NCBI GenBank assembly: GCA_007115705.1
Contig: QXEO01000244.1
Span: forward strand, 57,486 to 121,485
DNA from: Dactylis glomerata
Taxonomy: Eukaryota; Streptophyta; Magnoliopsida; Poales; Poaceae
Direction: 5' to 3'
Length of the DNA: 64,000 nt
The notes below the pieces were generated by a model. The model had not been told where the DNA came from and did not search any database. It worked only from the letters and a program-made list of their open reading frames with translations. The stretch's first letter is position 1, and every line of letters begins with the position of its first letter. Below, piece after piece: positions 45,868 through 57,968 of this stretch. Position numbers and translations under genes: made by a program.

Positions 45868-48800
45868 ATGTCTGAGTCTGATGCTGTGCAGCAAAAAAAG
45901 GATCCAAATGAGGTCGTGCGTTGGAATGAATACGAAGCGCTTCGTGATACTTTGTCGAAGAGGTTCAATGCTGTTTGTGATAGTTTACATGACGATGTGC
46001 TTGCTGTTGACAATAAGCTGAATGCAACACATGATATAGCCACTGCGACACAAGAAACTGTGACCACACTTTAGCGTTCTATTGCAGATTTGACACAAGC
46101 TGTGCATACGTTGCAAGTTTCATTTGATCGTCTACCTCACCAGCAACCACTTGATCCTGAGGCTGCTGCGAGTGTCCAGGATGACAATCATGCACATGAT
46201 GACGCTAATGCTGCAGCTGCTGCTGGTCGTCGTGATGGATTGCTTCTTGGTGGTCATGGTGGTCGTGGGAATGGAGGCCGAGGTGCTGGTATTCCGCCTG
46301 GTCGTGGTTTTGCTCCTCTCGGCGCACGTCGTCGCTTTGATGATGATTTTGCCCAACCAGCCAACCGTGATGATGATGGGCTGGGCAAACCGAAGTTCAC
46401 TGTACCCAAGTTTGTTGGTTCTACTGAGGTGGAAGAGTACCTCAATTGGGAGCTGAAGGTGGAAAAACTATGGCGCATGCATGAGTACACCGAGGATAGA
46501 AAAATAAAATTTGCATCTTCAGAGTTTGATGGATATGCATTGCTTTGGTGGGATAATATTGTCCAGTCCAGGCTTGAAGCTCGAGAGCCACCTATGACTA
46601 CATGGAGGGGTATGAAAGAAGCGATGCGTGCTCATTTTATTCCCCGCAATTATAGTTGTTCTCTCTATGATAAATTGACGAATTTGAAGCAAGGTCTTAA
46701 GTCTGTTGATGACTATTATCAGGAGATGGAGTTGATTATGCAGCGTGCTAGGGTGCGTGAACCAGAGGAACAAACAATGCAGTGTTTTCTTGCTGGTTTA
46801 ACTTACAACATTCGACGCATTGTTCGGCATCACCAATACTTTGATATGACAGATTTGCTTCATCAAGCACGTGAGGCAGAATTGACATTGGCTGAAGATG
46901 CTAAATTTGGACCTCGCTCTACAGCAAGTAGAGGTCGTTTTTCCCCACGGACAGACCCTAGTGTGCCTACCTCTAGTGGTACTTCTGGTTTCCGTGGTAA
47001 TGCTTCCTCAAAACCTGATTCAGTTATTTCTAATGCCAAGAAAACATCACAACCTGCTGCAAGTGGTACTGGTTCCTCCAACTCTACAGCAAGAAATAGG
47101 GATATGAACTGTCATACATGTGGTGGCAAGGGTCACTTCCGGCGAGACTGTCCCAATAAAAAGGTTATGTTGATCAATGAGGAAACTGAAGAGTATGAGA
47201 CAGGTGATGATGCTGATCCAAATTCGGATGAGGAGGATGATGATATGCTCTATGGTGATGCGTCATCACTGCCTACCATTGTTTGTTCGCCTAAGGTGCT
47301 GAGTGTGAGCCCAGATTCTGCGGAACAGCGGTGTAATTTGTTTCAAACAAAAGCTGCTGTTGGTCCTGGCAAGGCGTGCAAGGTTATTATTGATGGTGGG
47401 AGTTGTCGCAATTTGGCTAGTAAAGAGCTCTGTACAAAACTGAAGCTCAAATATATCCCGCACCCCAATCCATATTTTATTCAGTGGCTAAGTGATAGCG
47501 GAGAGATGAAGATCAGCCACATGGTGCGTGTTGAGTTTCAGATTGGACCATACAAAGACACCGTCGAGTGTGATGTGGTTCCTATGACAGTATGTCATTT
47601 GTTGTTGGGCCGCCCATGGCAATATGATCGTGATGTCCGTCACAATGGGAAAGCCAACACATATCAGTTACATTGGCGTGGCAAGGATGTTACCTTGAGA
47701 CCTATGACACCGCAAGCTATTGTAAATGAATCTCGTCAAAAAATTGAAGTAAATCTTGAAAAAGAGAGTGAAAGAGTAGATAGACGAGAGCCTACACTTC
47801 CGGTGAGGGAGAGCCACAAGCCAAATCTGAGTGGTAAAAGTATGAGTGAGGGAGCGCATTCTTTAGTCATGTTAGCCACCAAATCTGATCTGAGAGAGTT
47901 TCGTGAGGATCCTACAGCTGTTCCTCTTGTGCTTATGTACAAGGGTAACATTTTGGTTTCTAACGACATGACCCCTCTATCTATTGGTGTTTCTAATGTG
48001 TTACAGGAATTCAGCGACGTGTTTCCGGACGAGGTGCCTGCAGGTTTGCCACCTTTGCGAGGCATTGAGCATCAAATAGACTTGATTCCAGGAGCATCGC
48101 TGCCCAACCGAGCACCATACCGCACCAACCCCGAGGAGACAAAAGAAATTCAGAAACAAGTACAAGCGCTTCTCGACAAAGGTTATATTCGTGTGAGCTT
48201 AAGCCCTTGTGATGTTCCTGTTATTCTAGTTCCTAAGAAAGATGGTACTTGGCGCATGTGTGTAGATTGTAGAGCAATAAATAACATCACTATTCGATAT
48301 CGTCACCCTATTCCACGCTTGGAAGATATGCTTGATGAATTGAGTGGTGCTGCTGTTTTCTCTAAAATTGATTTGCGTAGTGGTTATCATCAAATTAGGA
48401 TGAAAGAGGGGGATGAGTGGAAAACAGCCTTTAAAACAAAATTTGGTTTATATGAGTGGTTAGCCATGCCATTTGGGTTAACTAATGCACCTAGTACTTT
48501 CATGAGATTAATGAACCATGTTTTGCGTAATTTTATTGGCAAGTTTGTGGTTGTATATTTTGATGATATATTAATCTATAGCCGCAATGAATCTGAACAT
48601 AGTGATCATATTCGACAAGTTTTGCAAGTGTTGCGTGATGCTAAGTTATATGGTAACCTTGAGAAGTGCACATTTTGCAAAGATAAGGTCATATTTCTGG
48701 GATTTGTTGTTTCTAAGCATGGAGTAGAGGTAGATGCATCTAAAATTGAAGCTATTCAAAATTGGCCTACTCCTATGAATGTTAGTCAAGTACGAAGTTT

Positions 48801-50979
48801 TCACGGTCTTGCTGGTTTTTATCGCCGTTTTGTGAAAGACTTTAGTACTATTGCTGCACCTTTGAATGAGTTAACTAAGAAAGGTGTAGAATTTGTTTGG
48901 GGCGCAGCCCAAGATAATGCCTTTGATGAGCTGAAACGTTTGTTAACTTCTGCACCTTTGCTTGCACTACCAGATTTTACTAAGCAATTTGAGATTGAAT
49001 GTGATGCTAGTGGCATTGGTATTGGTGGTGTTTTGATGCAAGAGGGTAGGCCTATTGCCTATTTTTCTGAAAAACTTTGTGGTGCGAGGTTGAACTATCC
49101 AGTTTATGATAAAGAATTGTATGCACTTGTTAGAGTTCTTGAGGATTGGCAACATTATTTGTGGCTAAAAGAATTTATCATACATTCTGATCATGAAGCT
49201 TTGAAATATCTGAAAGCTCAATCTAATTTGCATAGGCGTCTTGCTAAGTGGGTTGAGTTCATTGAGTCTTTTCCATACATAATTAAACATAAAAAGGGTA
49301 AAGACAATGTGGTTGCTGATGCTCTATCTAGGAAGAACATGTTGTTGACACAATTAGACATTAAGGTTCCTGGTTTAGAGAGTTTGTGTGATTTATATGC
49401 TACTGATCATGATTTTTCAGCGCCATATAGCATGTGTACTGGTGGGAAAGCATGGGATAAATATCACATCCATGATGGGTTTTTGTTTCGTGCTAACAAA
49501 CTATGTGTTCCATAATCGTCCGTGCGTTTGCTATTGTTGCAGGAATCACATGCCGGCGGTTTGATGGGTCACTTTGGGCGTGAGAAGACGCTACTCATGC
49601 TCGCTGATCACTTTTATTGGCCTAGGATGAGGCGTGATGTGGACAGGTTTGTCAAGCGTTGCATTACGTGCAACAAGTCGAAGTCCAAGCTGAAGCCTCA
49701 CGGTTTGTATACTCCATTACCTGCACCTACTACACCATGGGAGGACATTAGCATGGATTTTGTATTAGGTTTGCCTAGGACTAAAAGAGGCCATGATTCT
49801 ATATTTGTGGTAGTGGACAGATTTTCTAAGATGGCTCATTTTATTGCCTGCCACAAAAGCGACGATGCGTCGCATATTGCTAACCTGTTTTTCAGGGACA
49901 TTGTACGCTTGCATGGCGTACCCAAGACAATTGTCTCTGATCGTGATGTGAAGTTTATGAGCTACTTCTGGAAGACACTTTGGGGAAAGCTGGGCACAAA
50001 GTTATTATTCAGCACTACATGTCATCCCCAAACTGATGGTCAAACGGAGGTGGTAAATCGCACACTTTCAACAGTGATGCGATGCATGATCAAGAAGAAC
50101 CTGCGTGAGTGGGAAGATTGTTTGCCACATGTGGAGTTTGCATATAACAGGGCGGTTCACTCTACCACGCAGCTATGTCCTTTCGAGGTGGTCTATGGTT
50201 TCAAACCCATTACGCCTCTTGATTTGTTGCCTCTTCCTATCCAAGAGCGAGTCAATATGGAGGCATCAAAGAGGGCAGATTTTGTGAGGAAGATTCATGT
50301 GAAAACTAAAGAGGCTATTGAGAAGAAAGGCAAGTATACTGCAGATCGTGCAAACAAGAAGCGAAAGGAAGTCTTGTTCCAGCCCGGTGATATAGTTTGG
50401 GTACACTTTCGCAAGGACAGATTTCCACAGCTCCGTAAGTCCAAGTTGCTGCCCCGTGGTGCTGGTCCTTACAAGGTTCTTGCCAAGATTAATGATAATG
50501 CCTACAAGATAGATCTTCCTATAGCTGAGTATGGCGTGAGCAATAGCTTCAACGTTGCTGATTTGACACCATATGAGGGTGAAGACGTTGCAGCGTCGAG
50601 GTCGACGCCTTTTGAAGGGGGGGAGGATGATGAGGACATCCCTATTACACCACCATTATCTCCTGCTCCTATTGATGATGAAGATGTTGCTGCGAAGAAG
50701 TCCAACGAGATTAGGATTGGACCAATTACAAGAGCACGTGCAAAGCTATTGGAACAACAGGTGAACTCACTCTTAATTGAACCTGATGTTTTATTTAATG
50801 AGAGCTTTATACTACCTAAGTCTATGCATCTATGTATGATTAGGTTTGTTGATAACACAAGCATTGCACGAGGAGGAGACGTGTCGCAGCGAGATGAGCA
50901 AGACTTGAAGATCAAGTGTGCGAGGGAGGAGAGGGAGGCAGGCGCACCCGGAGATCACCAGAGCATCAAGTCTACATGA
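45868..50979 (+). pseudogene. Gag-pol polyprotein, chromovirus copy 2
   Basis: The same 1,704-codon frame as copy 1, with stops TAG at 46072-46074 (copy 1 reads CAG) and TAA at 49513-49515 (copy 1 reads GAA). Domains match copy 1 residue for residue: zinc knuckle CHTCGGKGHFRRDC near 47110, protease IIDGGSCRNLA near 47390, RT with YFDD near 48560, RNase H near 49000, integrase HHCC near 49550-49680, and catalytic Asp, Asp, Glu in SMDFVLGLP, SDRDVKF and DGQTEVVNR. GPYKVLAKINDNAYKID is followed by the LTR-encoded GPITRARAK tail. The rest is open, so the copy is disabled by two point changes only. Confidence 0.93.
50612..50627 (+). other. Polypurine tract of chromovirus copy 2
   Basis: TTGAAGGGGGGGAGGA abuts the 3' LTR and is translated in the polyprotein frame. 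Confidence 0.85.
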
Positions 50980-51585
50980 GAGAGAGCATGAGATGGCACG
51001 CTAGGACAGCCCTCGACGCGATGTCTTTGAGTCTAAGGCGCGCTACACTCATGGCCTGCGTGCCAAAATGAGCCGAACCCATGTATGGGTCGGTATGTAC
51101 CAGTTTGAGTCGAACCGAGTCCGTTTGGGCAAAAAACAGGTTGGTTTTGGGCCAGATCTTTGCCCAGGTCGCCCCGACCCCTTTAAGTACCCCTGTGGCG
51201 CCCCCTTCTGTCGTTTAGACTACGTTTAGATTACCCCCAAACATCAGAACGAAATTGCTTATAAGCTTTCCTCTGAAATCATATATTCCTCTGTGTTTCG
51301 CTCGGAATATTTACCCCACTCCAAGTTTGTTTCGATCTGGAGTTTTGCTACTGAGAATTCAAGTGTGATCTGCTGTTCCATTGGGAATTAGGAGATTGCA
51401 GAACCGCTTCGTGGTCGGCGGCTACGTGCGCAGGTGTGTGGTGTCTCGAATATCCATAGGGTTGAAGATCTGTTGCATTGGCAACGGGGGAACAGCCGGA
51501 GAGTTCGTGTGCGTCTCATAGATTATCTACCAAGTTATCATCCATCTACATCGGCTCACTGAGAAGATCGGGCAACCCCTTATCA
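50628..51585 (+). repeat. 3' LTR of chromovirus copy 2
   Basis: 958 bp; encodes the final 116 residues of the polyprotein to the stop at 50979. The remainder is non-coding. Confidence 0.95.
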
Positions 51586-51590
51586 GCGCG

Positions 51591-53150
51591 TGTCCCTCTC
51601 CACCAGCAACACCATAGAGTCCAAGCGCGTCAGGCCAACCCAGGAGCAAGAGGCGGACCAAATCCAGTGAACAATGCCGTTCTACCCACCCCATGGCTCC
51701 AAGATCCATGCCGACGAGCTCACGGGGTGGGTTGCTAATGAGACCAACGAGCACGGGGCCACGCTCCTTATGGACGCCAAGGATGTCGGGCCCCGCACAA
51801 GCCTGGACATGCGCATCTTCGCCTGCTTCTTGATGGCGGGCATAGTTCTGCCATTATCATCGTTCCTCCACACCATCCTGGAGGAGTATGGGCTGTTGTT
51901 GTCGCAGCTCCACCCAAACTCCCTCCTAGCCTTGGCGATCTTCCCGTTCCTCTGCGAAGCCTTCGTGGGGGTTCATCCATCGGTCACGCTCTTCCGCCAT
52001 TACTACAAAGTGAGGTTGGAGTCTAGGGGAGCCATGTCCGGCGGATTCACCTTCCACCTCCATGACAGCCGGGGGCGGGACTACATCGACATGTCCTAGA
52101 AGAAGTGGGACCCTTGGCTCACGGAGTGGTGCTAGGTGCGACTGTCGGAGGCAGACCCCCTTTTCGGCGAGCCCAGCGCCCTACTGGCCAGCAAGGCTGA
52201 GTGGTAGGAGACTAACCCATGCGACGGCAAACTGGTCGCCGCCATGGAGCATATCCTGAAGCTGCGTGGTTAGGGCCTCATGGCCCGCCACGTTGTTACC
52301 TCCTTCCTCTGGGGGTAGGTGGTGCCCCTTCAGTGCCGAGGCCACTTGATGTGGGCATTCACGGGGTCAGGGACTCTACTCGACTCTGGAAGGGCCGTCT
52401 GAGCGTGAGGGAGCTAGATCGGTGCGTCAACCAGCATCTTGGGGGAACCCAAGGGGCTTTATGGTTGACGGAAGACCTTCCGCTCCTCCACGAGTGCGGC
52501 GATGACATCCACGCCCAGATCATGGGGAAGATGCTGGCGTGCGATGCTCGCGGGCCCTTAGCGGCTAGCCCAGGCCAGCCAGATCCGACAGATCCGGATG
52601 GCCTGAGGTGCCGCCGCTAGCTCATGCTCCCGTCAGACAGTGAGGACGAGGCCCAAGATCGAGTTCCCCTAGCGGAGAGGATGTGCCAAGCTCCACCGGT
52701 GCTGCACCACTCCCCCGCGCTGCTGCCCGTTCCTGCCGCAGGAGCAGGAGCTTCCACTGCCGCAGTGGACGCCGGTGCGGAACCTGAAGCTCCACCAACT
52801 TCCTCTCCGCCTTGGGACACAGGCCTCTGGGGCGTCAGCCTCGACGAGCTCCTGAGAGACCTCCTTCCGGGGGAGGCGCGATGGAGCCTGGAGGTCCTTC
52901 CCGAGGCGGCATGGGTGGGGGGCTGGGCAGGGGACGGTCGGCGGCAGTTGTTAGGGTGCTCCGGTCGGGTGCTACGGCGGCACTCCGGCGGGTGCTCTAG
53001 CGGTAGTTCCCTAGTCCAGCGGGGAATCACCATCGTGGGGTCGTGGGCTGGTGGCGCGGTTGGGTAGGAATGCGGGAGGTTGGGGATGGATGCCTGCGGG
53101 TTTTGGTGTTTTTTTAAATTAATTTTTGGGTCATTTACCACCAGATCGGG
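51591..53150 (+). pseudogene. Transposase_28-like frame of an older element
   Basis: Open from ATG 51674 for 141 codons, then in-frame stops (TAG near 52097 and more). It reads MPFYPPHGSKIHADEL, then FLHTILEEYGLLLSQLHPNSL, FRHYYKVRLESRGAMSGGF and a WDPWLTEW segment. This resembles the grass family annotated 'putative gypsy type transposon' (PF04195). A Pro/Ala/Glu-rich frame at 52624-53067 follows. It continues the element that begins at 42054, in which the chromovirus at 43435-51585 sits. No RT or integrase seen; likely a non-autonomous gypsy derivative. Confidence 0.5.
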
Positions 53151-54029
53151 CCCTATATAGGGGAGAGATGTACCGAATAATATTCTGTCATCAATGATAG
53201 AATAGTCTCACCCTATATATATATGGAACGTGTATAATGTACAGTACCAAGTTTGAACTAGGCCTAGAGCAACAATCCTAACTGTTGCTCTCTCCTACAT
53301 CCAACTGTTTAGAATAACTGGATTTGCTGTGAACAGTACATAACTCTAGCCTCTACATTCTTCTAGAGCCAGCGCATCGCTCTTGATCCAGAAACAACTC
53401 ATGAGTGATGTCTCATGAGTGTAAGATATGTATTCAGCCTATAGTTGGAATATAATGGGAAAGAAAAGTAAACAACAACATGTGTGGGTCCTTGTATCAG
53501 ATAAATCTCTTCAATACCTTTTTTATATATCTTTTCCACATCATAGAAAAGGATGCATTACCAATTGTTACTTTTCTTAAACAGTAAAATATTTGCACTA
53601 ATCTAACATAGACACCATTCCTTTTCCTCATAGCTACTATATAAGTAACTCTCTAATTTTTTTTGTTACCAAAATTACTCCATGTTTTTAGGACGTGCAT
53701 TTGCACGTGTACACATACTAGTATGGAACAAAAGAAAAGTCTCTCGGGTGAATCCTCTTTTACCATTGATTTGACGAGACAACAAAGAGCTGGTTGGCTT
53801 CTCCTCGTTTACTCAACCACCATTTCCCTTTGTCTCCATCATCTATTCCATTCTCCCAACTTATACAGGACGCGCCGTCGCGGCCGCCGATGCTTTCGGA
53901 TCCTCTCCAGCGCCTAGTTTTAGAGCCTTTGTTCTTCATGTGCTCTTCTAGCTTGCCCATCTATCCTTCCATCACATCCAACTAAAAAACCCACAACCCA
54001 TCGGCACAACTCCCACCAGCTGCCTTGCG
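53151..54029. other. Intergenic sequence before the DUF295 gene
   Basis: AT-rich, no gene seen. CTATATATATATGG near 53213 could be a TATA box but lies about 800 bp upstream of the first ATG. The open frame at 53663-53917 has no recognisable product. Confidence 0.4.
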
Positions 54030-55317
54030 ATGGCGGGATCGAGCAAGGAGACTGGCGATGATTCTCGGATGTTTCAGGATGTGTTTACCGATGGACCTCT
54101 TGAAGAAATCACAACAAGATGCGATGCTATCACCGCCGCGAGCCTCCTTGGTTCGTCCAAACTTCATCTTTACTCAGCAAAACATAGTGAAACTCTGCAT
54201 GCTTCTCTGCCATTTGGCCTCCCCTGTGTTCTTCATTCTCATGTGACCAAGATATCATGGCACTGCAACGAGTACTTGGAGGGCAAGGGCACGACGTGCC
54301 GCTTGATGCTACTAGACAGGTTCTCCTCCGACGCCGTGATGCCAACCTCACTGTCTTTTGGTAAGAACTGGGCAGGCGCCAACGGAGGTTGGATCGCAAG
54401 TGTTGCGTTTGGAGGCAAATGGGAGCTTGTCAATATGTACACTCATTACAAGATTTCTCTCCCATCAGTTAGTTCATTGGAAGCCACCACCGATCCCTTT
54501 ACATTCATGCATTATGGTCATCCTATTCGCCTCCGGAAGATCGCTATTTGCTAAGCACCCACTGATGCGGAGGAGTACACTGATTTCTATCTTGTCGCTG
54601 TCTTTTACTATGCAATTGACATCCTTGAGGGCGCAGATTATGCATGGAGAGTTCAGAACCAGTTCTAGTGCTATTTCTGTTAGAGTGACGCAATTGTCCA
54701 CTAGGGGCTCGTGTTTGCTGCCACTGAGAAGGGCATAGTTTATGCCTGGAATCCTCTGTATTATGGTAAATTTTTATCTCTCCCGTTAGTATACTAGCTA
54801 CATTATTCATAGATGTAAACCAATTTTGCCGAACAGACTTTCCCGTTTTTTTATTTTTTAAGGTCCTCTTCTGCTCCGGTCGCCACCCGAGACGCATTTT
54901 TGGGAGTCCGGCCTTGATGAGTTAGATGTCGACTACGATTCTGGTTTGTGGTTCCTTGCATGATCAGCAGATGGCTATAAACTTCTTCTGTCCATACCTA
55001 TGGCATTCGAGGACTATCTTGGTGGTTTTTATTCTCATGGCCATCCTGATGCTGATCATAGCGTTGATCGCTGCGGTCGCACTGATCACACCTTTACCAT
55101 CAGTTTTGGTTGCAAGGTGTTCTCCAAGGATGCTAGCCAGTTACATCCTGAAAAGAAATGGGAAAGGATTAATGATCTTGGAGGATATTCTCTTTTCCTC
55201 TGATTGAACTATCCTATTATGATGCAAGAAGGCGGTGCAGGTATGGCCTCCGGCTATCTTACGAGAAGCAACTGTGTGTACACATCGCACTATACAGATT
55301 TGGATATAAGCCGTTAA
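54030..55317 (+). pseudogene. F-box/DUF295 gene, first copy
   Basis: Exon 1 at 54030-54765, GT donor at 54766, AG acceptor at 54861-54862, exon 2 from 54863. The split is after the first base of a Gly codon. The N-terminal F-box-like stretch (GPLEEITTRCDAITAASLLGS) is followed by DUF295/KIB1-4 beta-propeller residues: ANGGWIASVAFGGKWELVN, HYKISLPSV, GLVFAATEKGIVYAW, DSGLWFLA, CKVFSKDASQ...WERINDLGGYSLFL, LNYPIMM. There are at least six in-frame stops (for example 54552, 54666, 54681, 54702, then two in exon 2 before SADGYK and before LNYP) but no frameshift. DUF295 F-box proteins are presumed SCF ubiquitin-ligase substrate receptors. As it stands it cannot encode a full protein. Confidence 0.8.
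54766..54862 (+). other. Intron of the first DUF295 gene
   Basis: 97 bp, GT...AG, T-rich before the acceptor. The interrupted codon and its phase match the intron of the second gene. Confidence 0.7.
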
Positions 55318-56691
55318 CTGAAATCTGCCGCTTTGGTCTAAATCGGAAGGAGGCAGCTGTTTGTTTCTCAATCAACATTACCTGGGAAACTTCGAAGACC
55401 CTGTTTTGGTTCATTCCGAGCTTCGCCAAAGCCCGGGATTGGAACCTGATGCCAGGTGATAGCTAGTTGTATGTGCTAATAGTACGTACTAGCTCAGTTG
55501 GTCTCATCCATGTTCAAGTAGTAGTACTATGTCTTTTGTCTAGTTTCCACCAAGTGAAAGTGCTCGGTGCATGGTCAATATTAATATGCACACTGCCTGC
55601 AACTGGATCCAACATCGTTTGTATACATGCTAGTTTGACTCGTCTACTTGTGTCACTTTTTTTAACATCGCCTTGCAATATCAATTTTAGTGTGCATTGG
55701 ACCTTTAGGCATGATGCATGACACCAGATGCAGATTAGTACATGGGTTGGATTGACCATGTTTCGAGCTTTCCGAACATGACCCTGGACAGAACAAACAA
55801 TTCAAAAACACCTGTAGTAGTGTGCTAGTACTAGTACCCAGGCAAAGCTGCTGCATGCGGCATAACAAGATGATTCTTACTGTACTACTAGTGTATAGTA
55901 TAAAGTATATATGGAGCACATGTAGTATAGTTGTGCATTTGTGACATATATTACACCATTTAGTAGAACTTTTACCTAAATGTCTCAATTAGGAGACTTT
56001 AAACATGGTTTTAAGCCAGTTCAGTGTTTTTCTTGTTTTCTGTTAGATAGGACCGGCATGTTATGTCAATGTGGCGCAAAAAAATGTATAACGGTCGGAG
56101 CTTGCCATCGACAATCATGTCCAGAGTTCGCATATATAGTTGTTCAATTTCTTTAAAACATTTGATATTTTTGAACCCCAGTCATCATTTCACGCCTTAC
56201 AAAACAGACACACATAAAAAAGAGATGGTCCAAAGCTTCTAAATGGGGTATTCTAGATGAATCTTTACTAGACGGGGTAATTAGTGTCACAAATGTTTAA
56301 TTAGGGGGTAAAAAGTGGAATTCACTCCTGTAAATAAATAAACAGACTTGTTCTCACTAATGATGTGACGACACTCATTGATAGCACGGCGGCGTGCTAG
56401 TCTAGCTAAAGGCTACTCGGTGTCCTCGCTGCAGAAGACCAATATACTAGTACACGCAAAGAAAACCTTGTTCCTCGCCGACCCATCTTCTCCACCTCCA
56501 ATTAATATCTCTATCCCATTCGCCAACGCCGCCAGGATGCATTTTGATCCTCTTGAGCATGCACTTCATAGCGTTTTCTCCTCAACGGAACCCTCCTCAT
56601 CATCTGGCCCGTAGATACCCTGCTAGCCCTCCAAAAACCCCCAGCAATCACACTTCTTATATCCTCCCTCCTCTCCCATATCCACGATGGC
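55318..56691. other. Spacer between the DUF295 genes
   Basis: 55490-55700 is a 3'-flank block (TTGGTCTCATC, ACTATGTCTTTTGTCTA, GCACTGCC.GCAACTGGATC) repeated downstream of the second gene at 58600-58810 and 58935-59060. The rest holds no gene that I can support; small frames near 56378-56729 lack motifs. Confidence 0.5.
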
Positions 56692-57427
56692 ATGATGATG
56701 AAGGGTTTGAGTGGCAACTGCTACGGTGACTTAAGTAAGATCACCGACGACCTCTTCGATGATATCACTCAGCGTTTGGACATCACCAGCACCGTCCGGC
56801 TAGCCGCATGCTCCAAAGATTTCTGCGGTAGGGTCGCATACGGAAAAATTAGCAGATAGGCTCTTCACCATTAGGATTAACCCTGCCTACTGATGCCTCA
56901 TCCTACCTAGTGGTACTTTGATGCCAATTGTCTAGACACCACTGGGTTCAACATCGTGCCCCTCAGCTATCCTCGGTGCACCCTCGAGCTGTCGTTCACG
57001 GCCAAAAGAGTGTGGGTTGGCATGAATGGCGACTGGATCGCCACCATCGACGAGCAGGCCCCTGTCCTTGCCAACATATACACACAACAGCTAATCGAAC
57101 TTCCACCACAGGAGGGTTTCTTCTTTCAACATTATTACTATGGCGCTGCTGAAGTTGAATCTGTATGCGAGGATATTGACCTGAATCTGTTGAAGATCAT
57201 GATCTGCAAAGTGCCCACAAAAGCTGGGCATTTCGAGGACTAAAAGCTCATCCCCTTGTTCGACAAGCCTCTCACATGTCTGAATGGCCGCGGAGCGTGG
57301 ACATATCTCCTCAATCCAAAGGTACTATTTTCTCAGGGGTCGTACAGTGATGCCATCAAACACATTGGCGTGATTTTTGCGGTGCACCGGACTGACAACT
57401 TTATCTCCTGCTGGTACCCCAAATATG

Positions 57428-57968
57428 GTAAATTTCAAACCATATTTTTATTCCACCCTAGAGTAGTATCACTGAATGATCACACCATTTGACCATCTGA
57501 TCATGAGTGGACCATTCTTAGCAATGAATTTGTATATGAATAGTACTATTCAGTAGTCCCTAGCATAATTAGTACATGAATGCAGTTCTGAATTGGTAAC
57601 TCAATGGCAAATACTCCCTCCATTTCAAAATATAAGATGTTTTAGGTTTGTAAAGCAAATGTATCTAGACATATTTTAGTGTATGTATTCGAGTGAATCT
57701 ACACACTAAAAGATAGGTAGGTACATTTGCTTCAGAAAGCTAAAACATCTTATATTTAAAAATGGAGGGAGTATTTATGTAACAACATCTGAGTTGTTTT
57801 TTATTAAACATGAACCATCTGATCTGACCCTTGATTACAAAACATGAATGTACAATTAATTCCATTAAGTCTCCGTCTTCCTAGTCATACCGTGCATATA
57901 AAAGAGTGCATTTTGTTTGAATAATTATGTCAGTGGCGCTTTTCTGTTATTCGATTCGATTGTTTCAG
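57428..57968 (+). other. Intron of the second DUF295 gene, with MITE
   Basis: 541 bp, donor GTAAAT at 57428, acceptor TTGTTTCAG ending at 57968. Much longer than the 97-bp intron of the first copy, partly because of the Stowaway at 57614-57771. Confidence 0.75.
57614..57771. mobile_element. Stowaway MITE
   Basis: 158 bp, ends CTCCCTCC...GGAGGGAG, TA duplication at 57612-57613 and 57772-57773. The arms are complementary over most of their length (AAAATATAAGATGTTTTAG and its inverse), so the RNA would fold into a hairpin. Confidence 0.93.

Larger units (their letters stand above)
43435..51585 (+). mobile_element. Complete Ty3/gypsy chromovirus (CRM-like), copy 2
   Basis: 8,151 bp with 958-bp LTRs (43435-44392, 50628-51585) and duplication GCGCG (43430-43434, 51586-51590). 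The same family as 3718-11461, inserted in the opposite orientation. LTRs differ at about 12 positions by eye (about 1.3%), so it is older than copy 1 but still young. It is larger than copy 1 because of a longer leader. Confidence 0.95.

Noticed and set aside
4388..50915. Recurring antisense frame of 130-148 residues opposite the LTR tail (4388-4801, 11174-11620, 43330-43722, 50502-50915)
   Set aside because: Present in every copy only because the copies are nearly identical. It is explained by codon composition of the sense tail, and no independent support was seen.
53663..53960. Small proteins on either strand upstream of the DUF295 gene
   Set aside because: No motif, and overlapping antisense frames of similar length.
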